A stretch of 64,000 nucleotides of DNA from Polydactylus sextarius (Eukaryota > Chordata > Actinopteri > Polynemidae): positions 9,035,001 through 9,099,000 of the forward strand of contig CM028912.1 in assembly GCA_016801845.1 (NCBI GenBank), read 5' to 3'. Below the pieces are notes generated by a model that was given only the letters and a program-made list of their open reading frames with translations, searched no databases and was not told the origin of the DNA. Both the position numbers and the translations under genes were made by a program. Numbering within the stretch: the stretch's first letter is position 1; every line of letters begins with the position of its first letter. Below are positions 60,601 to 64,000 of this stretch, piece after piece.

Positions 60601-60887
60601 AACTTCTGAAATTAAATCATATTCAACCTAAGTATCTCTCTCTCTCTCTAGTTTATGTTTCTCTAGTTTTTGTTGTTTATGTGTATGGACGGATGCTCAG
60701 CAGCGACTTGCTATCACAGACAGGGACAGTCTGTACAGAGACTGTCACACAGAAGAGCTCTTCATTCAATTAATGTCAAATACGGCTGTCACAGTGAGGC
60801 CGGTTTTTCTTACCAGAAGAAAATCTTGGAGAGAAGATTAGCTGAAGCCGACGGATTATCCTTCGCCTCCTTCCGCAGAGGTTCCAT
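27561..60887 (-). CDS. abcc4: ABCC4 / MRP4 ATP-binding cassette exporter, complete, 31 coding exons, 1,321 aa
   Basis: Plasma-membrane ABC exporter that uses ATP to move organic anions, cyclic nucleotides, prostanoids, urate and conjugated drugs out of the cell (family knowledge). The exons join to 3,966 bases without a frame break: 1,321 residues, against 1,325 in human. It is a short ABCC with no TMD0. TMD1 is spread over exons 3-8 and TMD2 over exons 16-24. NBD1 has Walker A GPVGAGKS (447-454), signature LSGGQ (537-541), Walker B LLDD (559-562) and H-loop His594. NBD2 has Walker A GRTGAGKS (1081-1088), signature FSVGQ (1183-1187), Walker B LIIDE (1204-1208) and His1239. NBD1 has Asp where NBD2 has the catalytic Glu, the usual ABCC asymmetry. 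Sequons N752-V-T and N758-G-S match the glycosylated extracellular loop. The C-terminus ETSL fits a class I PDZ ligand. Every intron is GT-AG. Individual exons follow. Confidence 0.97.
27639..29086 (-). other. abcc4: abcc4 intron 30
   Basis: 1.4 kb of unique, AT-rich sequence. No gene, RNA or repeat family recognised. Confidence 0.8.
29087..29221 (-). CDS. abcc4: abcc4 exon 30, residues 1252-1296
   Basis: Encodes VLDAGRIREYDEPYVLLQNQ, then FYQMVQQTGRAEAASML and HTAKQ. Donor CAG|GTAACC. Confidence 0.96.
29222..30558 (-). other. abcc4: abcc4 intron 29
   Basis: 1.3 kb. A short GT/GA-rich patch lies next to exon 30 (29,240-29,285). Nothing else recognised. Confidence 0.8.
30559..30664 (-). CDS. 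abcc4: abcc4 exon 29, residues 1216-1251, NBD2 H-loop
   Basis: Encodes TDSLIQQTIRDKFQECTVLT and IAHRLNTIIDCDRIL (His1239). Donor CTG|GTAAGT. Confidence 0.97.
30665..31166 (-). other. abcc4: abcc4 intron 28, with a 15-bp hairpin
   Basis: 502 bases. Contains the inverted repeat at 30970-31009: arms TATCAGTTATTTATA and TATAAATGACTGATA pair fully with one G:U, around a ten-base loop. Confidence 0.8.
31167..31339 (-). CDS. abcc4: abcc4 exon 28, residues 1159-1215, NBD2 signature and Walker B
   Basis: Encodes [20 protein letters not shown], then ILIIDEATANVDP with catalytic Glu1208. Donor AG|GTCAGG splits the Arg1216 codon. Confidence 0.97.
31340..31797 (-). other. abcc4: abcc4 intron 27, GC-richer and enhancer-like
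   Basis: 458 bases, noticeably more GC-rich and more even in texture than other introns. It is free of simple repeats. Possible conserved or splicing-regulatory intron; not tested. Confidence 0.6.
31798..31887 (-). CDS. abcc4: abcc4 exon 27, residues 1129-1158
   Basis: Encodes DPVLFTGTMRKNLDPFRQHT and DEDLWNALQE. Asp1129 replaces the usual Glu of QEPVLF. Donor GAG|GTACTC. Confidence 0.96.
31888..34750 (-). other. abcc4: abcc4 intron 26
   Basis: 2.9 kb of unique sequence with no recognised gene or repeat. Short frames have no protein signature. Confidence 0.8.
34751..34906 (-). CDS. abcc4: abcc4 exon 26, residues 1077-1128, NBD2 Walker A
   Basis: Encodes [20 protein letters not shown], then ITIDGFLTSTIGLHTLRQ and MSIIPQ (Q-loop). 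Donor CAG|GTGCCT. Confidence 0.97.
34907..37754 (-). other. abcc4: abcc4 intron 25
   Basis: 2.8 kb. Contains the exact inverted repeat TAATTACTTG / CAAGTAATTA (36783-36809). No gene recognised. Confidence 0.8.
37755..37946 (-). CDS. abcc4: abcc4 exon 25, residues 1013-1076
   Basis: Encodes MTSVERVVEYAELESEAPWE, ITFDRVNFSYS and LVLKNLTVVF. The donor AAG|GTTCTT is weak after +2, but the position is fixed by the frame and the next exon (VGIVGRTG). Confidence 0.92.
37947..38446 (-). other. abcc4: abcc4 intron 24
   Basis: 500 bases, AT-rich, nothing recognised. Confidence 0.8.
38447..38547 (-). CDS. abcc4: abcc4 exon 24, residues 979-1012
   Basis: Encodes GAVGLALSYAVTLTGMFQWG and VRQSAEIENM. 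Donor ATG|GTGCGA. Confidence 0.96.
38664..38774 (-). CDS. abcc4: abcc4 exon 23, residues 942-978
   Basis: Encodes EAWFLFLTTSRWFAVRLDGI, a family-typical substrate-pathway helix region, then CSIFVTITAFGCIYLRE. Donor G|GTACTG. Confidence 0.95.
38922..39041 (-). CDS. abcc4: abcc4 exon 22, residues 902-941
   Basis: Encodes RSPVFSHLSSSLQGLSSIRA, then FKVQQRFQQIFDEYQDLHS. Donor G|GTGAGA. Confidence 0.96.
39240..39609 (+). mobile_element. Probable retroposon in abcc4 intron 21
   Basis: A plus-oriented block ends in AATAAAGGAAGAAG followed by a run of 14 A, the structure of a retroposed, polyadenylated sequence (SINE-like or processed). It is antisense to abcc4, and its tail reaches to within a few bases of the exon 21 splice donor. 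The left boundary is approximate, no target-site duplication was confirmed and the family was not recognised. Confidence 0.4.
39610..39760 (-). CDS. abcc4: abcc4 exon 21, residues 852-901
   Basis: Encodes VFLQVIGVIAVAAVIIPWIL, more hydrophobic sequence and TSRDIKRLEST. The donor A|GTAATTTTTT runs straight into the poly-T complement of an inserted A-tail. Confidence 0.95.
39761..45793 (-). other. abcc4: abcc4 intron 20 (6.0 kb)
   Basis: The largest intron. It holds a poly-T run near 42,258-42,270, a CT repeat near 42,718-42,730, hairpins at 43395-43434 and 45231-45255, and an octamer ATTTGCAT at 43822-43829. No gene recognised. Confidence 0.8.
45794..45873 (-). CDS. abcc4: abcc4 exon 20, residues 825-851
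   Basis: Encodes GRILNRFSKDIGYLDSLLPW and TFVDFIQ. Acceptor TCTCAG|GA, donor CAG|GTGAGT. Flanked by the two largest introns. Confidence 0.95.
45874..51513 (-). other. abcc4: abcc4 intron 19 (5.6 kb)
   Basis: Mostly unique sequence. A repeat-free, GC-moderate part at about 47,280-48,500 resembles conserved non-coding DNA. No gene recognised. Confidence 0.8.
51514..51660 (-). CDS. abcc4: abcc4 exon 19, residues 776-824
   Basis: Encodes GFLRTLVFFNVLVSSAQTLH and RTPVHFFDINPIG, the conserved ABCC coupling segment. Donor G|GTAAGT. Confidence 0.96.
51661..52103 (-). other. abcc4: abcc4 intron 18
   Basis: 443 bases with an A-run near 51,766 and a T-run near 51,819-51,830. Nothing else seen. Confidence 0.8.
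52104..52198 (-). CDS. abcc4: abcc4 exon 18, residues 744-775, glycosylated loop
   Basis: Encodes WASEQKHINVTEHLNGSFPR with sequons NVT and NGS, then LDLDLYLGVYA. Donor G|GTGAAG, non-consensus at +4/+5. Confidence 0.93.
52199..52499 (-). other. abcc4: abcc4 intron 17
   Basis: 301 bases, nothing recognised. Confidence 0.8.
52500..52537 (-). CDS. abcc4: abcc4 exon 17, residues 732-743 (38-base micro-exon)
   Basis: Encodes ITFVLQDWWLAC, matching the family motif VLQDWWLSYW. Phase is set by the flanking exons. Acceptor TTTAG|AT, donor TG|GTGAGA. Confidence 0.93.
52756..52887 (-). CDS. abcc4: abcc4 exon 16, residues 688-731, start of TMD2
   Basis: Encodes EEERRSEGNVGLRMYVKYF and a membrane helix (FLVLLVLVLLNVLAH). 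Donor CAT|GTGAGT. Confidence 0.93.
53111..53341 (-). CDS. abcc4: abcc4 exon 15, residues 611-687, NBD1 end and linker
   Basis: Encodes GQMVAQGTYNELQGSGLDFT, then an acidic stretch (KEEEGQEEERKG) and a Ser-rich linker (SMSSMSSLSSSRFS). The linker differs from human in sequence but has similar length and character. Donor GGG|GTATGC. Confidence 0.94.
53342..53721 (-). other. abcc4: abcc4 intron 14
   Basis: 380 bases of AT-rich sequence, nothing recognised. Confidence 0.8.
53722..53818 (-). CDS. abcc4: abcc4 exon 14, residues 578-610, NBD1 H-loop
   Basis: Encodes CICGLLRKKPRILVTHQLQ (His594) and LKAADQIIVLKE. Donor GAG|GTATGT. Confidence 0.97.
53949..54035 (-). CDS. abcc4: abcc4 exon 13, residues 549-577, NBD1 Walker B
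   Basis: Encodes [20 protein letters not shown] with Walker B and D-loop. Asp562 replaces the catalytic Glu, as in other ABCC NBD1s. Donor GA|GTGAGT. Confidence 0.97.
54117..54211 (-). CDS. abcc4: abcc4 exon 12, residues 518-548, NBD1 signature
   Basis: Encodes MVGDRGANLSGGQKARVSLA with the ABC signature LSGGQ. Donor AG|GTGAGT splits the codon for Arg549. Confidence 0.97.
54354..54545 (-). CDS. abcc4: abcc4 exon 11, residues 454-517
   Basis: Completes Walker A (SSLLSAILGEL), then the Q-loop segment AYTSQQPWILPGTIQSNILF and the end RACALKR. Donor AGA|GTGAGA. Confidence 0.97.
54720..54809 (-). CDS. abcc4: abcc4 exon 10, residues 424-453, NBD1 Walker A
   Basis: Encodes APTLQNVSFTVRPEQLLAVI and ends within Walker A at GPVGAGK. 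Donor AAG|GTCAGA. Confidence 0.97.
55001..55108 (-). CDS. abcc4: abcc4 exon 9, residues 388-423
   Basis: Encodes NFLLLDEVGPQHLGLQV and VKVQDLICYWDK, the entry into NBD1; the aromatic A-loop region is in YWDK. Donor AAG|GTAAGG. Confidence 0.96.
55207..55456 (-). CDS. abcc4: abcc4 exon 8, residues 304-387
   Basis: Encodes SSYLRGLNMASFFVASKI, the last TMD1 helices and SESLISIRRIK. Donor AAA|GTAAAT. Confidence 0.97.
55600..55725 (-). CDS. abcc4: abcc4 exon 7, residues 262-303
   Basis: Encodes ALTDERIRTMNEVISGIRVI and KMYGWEKPF, the conserved ABCC cytosolic loop; the alanine of human KMYAWEK is Gly here. Donor AG|GTATGT. Confidence 0.96.
55826..55989 (-). CDS. abcc4: abcc4 exon 6, residues 208-261
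   Basis: Encodes VTLYLHFLWIGPLQAATV and two membrane segments ending FGRLFSRL. Acceptor TTATAG|GT, donor AG|GTTGGT. Confidence 0.96.
56118..56207 (-). CDS. abcc4: abcc4 exon 5, residues 178-207
   Basis: Encodes the intracellular loop with the family-typical TTGQIVNLLSNDVNKFDE. Acceptor GCGAAG|GC, donor GAG|GTGATA. Confidence 0.96.
56309..56533 (-). CDS. abcc4: abcc4 exon 4, residues 103-177
   Basis: Encodes EVIKVIQPLLLGKLIEYFE, a hydrophobic helix (YSYAAGISLSTVGLALLHHL) and VAVCHMIYRK. Acceptor TTCAG|GA, donor AAG|GTCAGT. Confidence 0.97.
56653..56773 (-). CDS. abcc4: abcc4 exon 3, residues 62-102
   Basis: Encodes WYWNNEVQQAAKEMRPPKLT and the start of the first membrane helix (YLLIGIYIFIE). 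Acceptor CAAAG|GT, donor GAG|GTAAAG; ends on a codon boundary. Confidence 0.93.
57711..57970. promoter_or_regulatory. CpG, Z-DNA and double CCAAT cluster in intron 2 (candidate internal promoter)
   Basis: Thirteen CpGs fall within about 55 bases (57,714-57,766), including 21 bases of perfect purine/pyrimidine alternation (57743-57763). Two GACCAATGG boxes lie at about 57,866 and 57,904, and E-box-like CACATG/CATGTG motifs at about 57,889 and 57,947. The surroundings are CpG-poor. The order suits an alternative minus-strand start upstream of exon 3, but no transcript evidence is available. Confidence 0.4.
58201..58222 (-). mobile_element. LINE-type 3' tail fragment
   Basis: On the minus strand the sequence reads CAATAAAGTATCTATCTAT, like the 3' terminus of common fish LINEs (AATAAAGTATCTATC ending in tetranucleotide units). 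Only the tail is recognisable; no reverse-transcriptase frame is nearby. Confidence 0.45.
58370..58439. repeat. A22 - spacer - T22 inverted homopolymers
   Basis: 22 A and 22 T flank a 26-base spacer, forming a potential long A:T hairpin. Confidence 0.85.
60098..60208 (-). CDS. abcc4: abcc4 exon 2, residues 25-61
   Basis: Encodes CWLNPLFRIGYKRKLEEDD and on to LGEELQ, the conserved ABCC linker before TMD1. Acceptor TCTCTAG|TT, donor TG|GTATGA. Codon 25, created at the junction, is Cys where human has Trp. Confidence 0.95.
60209..60813 (-). other. abcc4: abcc4 intron 1
   Basis: 605 bases, AT-rich, with a short CT repeat near 60,637-60,650. Nothing else recognised. Confidence 0.85.
60814..60887 (-). 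CDS. abcc4: abcc4 exon 1 (coding part), residues 1-24
   Basis: Start MEPLRKEAKD, ending SKIFF plus two bases of codon 25; donor TG|GTAAGA. It aligns without gaps to the human N-terminus, which fixes this ATG as the start. Confidence 0.9.
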
Positions 60888-61260
60888 GCCCGCCCCCCCA
60901 CAGCAAGTAAAAGCAGACCTGAAGACTTTCTCTGCGGCCTCTGAGGCGGAGGTGGGGATATCGGTTCTGAGTCAGAAAGGAAAACAGAGAACAGCGGCTG
61001 TGAACTCCAATATCTGTCAACAGTACACCTGCCAACATCCGGGACAGGATTACTACAACAGACCCAGCCGGCTCAGCTGTCAGGTAAGAGGGTGGGACCG
61101 TGTGGCCCCGCCTGCCGCTTCGGGATTGGTCGACTCAAATGTCAGTTATCAACTTCATCCTGTCTTATCCAATCACATCCACACAAACTTTAACCTGTAC
61201 TTTTTGTGGGAAACGTGTTTTTGTTTTGGTTTTCTGCGCATTGAAAAGTATATGAAGTGA
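60888..61260 (-). promoter_or_regulatory. Presumed abcc4 5' UTR and promoter
   Basis: Immediately upstream of the abcc4 ATG. A GC box (CCCCGCC on plus, 61106-61112), a CCAAT box on the minus strand (61129-61125) and a second CCAAT on plus (61169-61173) lie 220-290 bases from the ATG. There is no TATA box at a suitable distance. GC content is above that of the flanks. It may be bidirectional. Confidence 0.5.
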
Positions 61261-63948
61261 ACTGAAGTGTCGCGTTGGTTCATGGTGACGAATCTTCACT
61301 GTGCTCTACCGCTGTGTTAGTTTGTTTTCACTCTCTTCATTTCGCATTGCATTGCATTGTAAGTGTAAAACAATTTATTTTGATGTTTGAGTAGTTTGTG
61401 GCAGTTTAGTGGGACACAGGTTTATCCCAGTGATTGTTGTTGCTGCTGATGACGTCTGACTTGTCTCTGTCAGGTTTAATTCCAACTGGAGTTTCAAATA
61501 TAAGATTGTAGATTTTGCAGGTCAGAGCAGGTCAGGTGAAATAATGTAGTTTTTTACATTAACATTTTTCTTGGCGCCTCCCAGCAGGGGAATTAACTCC
61601 CCTGTGAAACATAAACATCAGGTCTACGGTGTCAGTTGTGAACAGTTTGTTGCGACTACAGATTACAAGATAGGAAACATTTGTTCTTCAGAAGGAAGTG
61701 AACCTGACAGAGGGAGATGGTTTACATAACGCTACAGGACACTCACTTTGGGTGTATTTGCTTAATTTTGGTTTATTGGCACTGAGTAACAGCAATGAGA
61801 GCTAGAGAAATAAAAACCATTTTAGTGTAGTTGTTCAGTGTAATGTTCAGTTATTGTCTATAAGTATGAAAACTGCAGGAACAGAATTAGTGTTTTTCAG
61901 ATAATAGTGTTAGTTTATATGAAGTTTCATAAAGATCTGTTACAGCTGTTGATGGGATAGTTTCAGAAACTCCTCCTCCATATCTTTCTGATGTCTGTGC
62001 TCATGTCTGTTGTCCAATGTTCAACTTTCAGGAATCAACAATCAGCAGTTGAAGCCCACTTGACTCCCTGATTGGCCAGTTTAAAGACTCATCGTGGAAT
62101 GATTTTTAATCCACTAATGTTGTTTGTTGCACAAGAAACAAATGACCCAGACGGTTGTTTCTCTGTTCCAGATTCTGTTTCTTCCTCTGAAGTTTCTTTG
62201 CACTAATCCTCAGTCGTTTGTTCATGGAACAGTCTCAAGTCCACTGTCACCAGGTTTCTTATTCTCTGTGTGTGACGAAGTCTGAGCTCAAAGGAAACTA
62301 ATTGTTTACTACATTTAAAGTTTTACATGCAGGACTCAGCATTCAATTTGTTTTGAACTATGAAGAGATTATTTTATTTTATCACTGCATCTTAGAATAA
62401 CAGGAGGAGACTCTGCAACAATGATTAGAAATAAAAACTAAAGACTCTTACATTATTTACTTACATTTATTTTCCCATGATTTTAATTAATTATATCTGA
62501 CAAATATGACCTGCTTCTCTCTTGAATGACTAACATTTCTTTTTTTTTTTTTTTTTACTTTTTTTATTATTATATATTTTTTACAGAATATTCTGAGATT
62601 TTAATTACATTAATGTTTCTTTATTGTCATGTGATCATATTGTTGACCGTCACCTGTGGCTCTAACTTGAGTTCATATCTAGTTTCCTCTCATTTTATTA
62701 TATGTTTGAAGGAGCAGAATGTAAGATTTTGGCACAAACTCGCTCCACAGTCAGTTTCAAAATGCTTTGTGTATTTGGCCAGTCTAGGGTTATGATGACA
62801 TCCACACTACCAATATACCTGTCTGGCATAGTGCCACCAACTGGCAATCTGAGGATTTTGTTTTTAAACCTGGGTTGGATATAACTTCTAGGGAGTTCAT
62901 AAGATTTATTTCAAGTTACATGGACATTCTCTGTAGTTCGTGCCCCCTTTGTAAGCTGAGGTGCTCGGCCCCTCAATGCTGCTTGCAGCTTTAAGTCATA
63001 TTTAGATCCAGTCAGCCAGTCAGTCAATCAGCCAATCTATCATAAAATCATAAAAATTTTAAAGTTTTGTAAAGTGTAAATAAACTTCCTACCATTTCCC
63101 ATAATGAACTTTATGTTTGGCCATTATAGTAGCACATCTGCATTATTAACACAGACTCTCAAAACATGTATTTGTGATTGTTCAGGTTGCATCTTTCATC
63201 TTTTGAACAATTATGTGTAGTGCTGGTATTGTGTATTGTGCCAGTAAATTCTGTTAAATCAGTCCAGGTCCTGTGTGGGCTGGTGACTTGGCAAGTGTTT
63301 AATGAGTAGCTTATTACCTTGCACAAGGTCTCTCTTGTATCACATGGATTCAGTTTAGCATATTGAGATTAAGAACATAAGAGGTTTTGGTCAGTATTGG
63401 TGCCACCATCTCTTGTTACCAGCAATTCTGTTTTAGTTTTTTCTGTTCTAAAAGAAAACTGGTTCTTTTCAGTGGACATGGTTAAGAACAGTGGGCGTGA
63501 AAAACAACATACACATACATGCTCACATAAGATCTGACAATCATTAGTCGTCCCTTTGCCAGATATTGTATGCAGAAATAGATGAACCAGTAACTGAGCT
63601 TTGTGACACAGCTTCTTCCTTTTAGGATTACTGATTACTCCTTTATTATTTTTCACGTTAATGTCACACTTGGTCTTATTTTTAGACCAAAACATGGATG
63701 CACAAAAGGAGTATTTCAAATACTGCTAATGTAATGACTAACTGCAAGCTCATGCTTCCTTTACTATTTTACTTTTTGAAGACCTGTGTCTGTCCTGCTC
63801 CACCAGAGAGGAAGACGAGATATCTTGTCTGTAAATCATCACAGTGAAACACATGTCCACAGTGTAATGTGCCTGCCTGGGGCGATTTTATTTTTTCTCT
63901 TTTTCTTTGAATCTACAAAAAGACTATATACATATTTTAACCCACCAA
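61261..63948. other. Spacer between abcc4 and the claudin gene
   Basis: AT-rich spacer with a poly-T run (62540-62556), a GGGGA/TCCCC near-palindrome at about 61,585-61,602 and a probable interspersed repeat at 62.7-63.0 kb. No gene recognised. The right-hand part should include the claudin promoter and 5' UTR. Confidence 0.5.
62700..63000. mobile_element. Probable interspersed repeat (unclassified)
   Basis: Carries the phrases GGAGCAGAATGTAAGATTTT, TGGCATAGTGCCACCAACTG and a right end GCTGCTTGCAGCTTTAA that I associate with repeats scattered through fish genomes. No terminal repeats or duplicated target site were identified. Boundaries are approximate. Confidence 0.35.
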
Positions 63949-64000
63949 ATGTCAGGTTTGCAGATTCTGGCTTTTCTCGGTGGCCTGACTGGCCTTGGTG
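63949..64000 (+). CDS. cldn10: Claudin (probably claudin-10), first 17 codons, cut by window end
   Basis: The open frame MSGLQILAFLGGLTGLG runs to the last base. This is the usual start of a claudin: a very short cytosolic tail followed by the first membrane helix. Claudins are four-helix tight-junction proteins, and claudin-10 forms paracellular ion channels. The call rests on only 17 residues plus position: CLDN10 neighbours ABCC4 in vertebrates, head to head, exactly as here. Teleosts carry several cldn10-type paralogues, so the precise member is open. The W-GLW-C-C claudin signature would lie beyond the window. Confidence 0.55.
   Translation, partial: MSGLQILAFLGGLTGLG

Noticed and set aside
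62526..62795. 89-codon plus-strand frame
   Set aside because: Starts in poly-T translated as polyphenylalanine and runs into a probable interspersed repeat.
63925..63930. TATATA as a TATA box for the claudin gene
   Set aside because: It lies only about 24 bases before the ATG, so a start site 25-30 bases downstream would fall inside the coding sequence.

Overview
This is a vertebrate nuclear window, most likely from a ray-finned (teleost) fish. It has long introns with GT/AG boundaries, CA/TA/ATT microsatellites, homopolymer runs and short teleost-style interspersed repeats. The gene order sox21 - abcc4 - claudin-10 matches what I recall of human 13q32, but the span is compact, as expected for a fish. 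No operons, CRISPR arrays or prokaryotic features are present.

Layout: (1) 958-1704, minus strand: a complete single-exon SOX21 transcription factor of 248 residues. (2) 1.7-27.2 kb: a gene desert of about 25 kb. Its left part is dominated by low-complexity DNA. Further right it holds several stretches of repeat-free, TAATTA- and octamer-rich sequence that look like developmental enhancers of sox21; this is inference, because I could not align them. It also contains a strong 56-nt hairpin (12,827-12,882), a tRNA-like SINE remnant (6.9-7.0 kb) and a probable transposon copy (8.2-8.7 kb). (3) 27,561-60,887, minus strand: a complete ABCC4/MRP4 export pump. I placed 31 coding exons by reading frame, splice sites and homology. 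The phases close exactly to 3,966 bases, 1,321 residues plus stop. (4) 60.9-63.9 kb: the abcc4 promoter side and the spacer to a head-to-head neighbour. (5) 63,949-64,000, plus strand: the first 17 codons of a claudin, probably claudin-10, cut off by the window edge.

The genes are not a functional pathway. SOX21 is a SoxB2 repressor of neural and sensory development, ABCC4 an ATP-driven exporter of organic anions and cyclic nucleotides, and claudin-10 a tight-junction channel protein. They are held together by ancient synteny. The large spacer and perhaps some abcc4 introns may carry sox21 regulatory DNA.

I found no clear undescribed system. The points most worth checking are the 56-nt hairpin, a CpG/Z-DNA/CCAAT cluster inside abcc4 intron 2 that resembles an internal promoter, a retroposon whose A-tail abuts the exon 21 splice donor, and several other precise inverted repeats.
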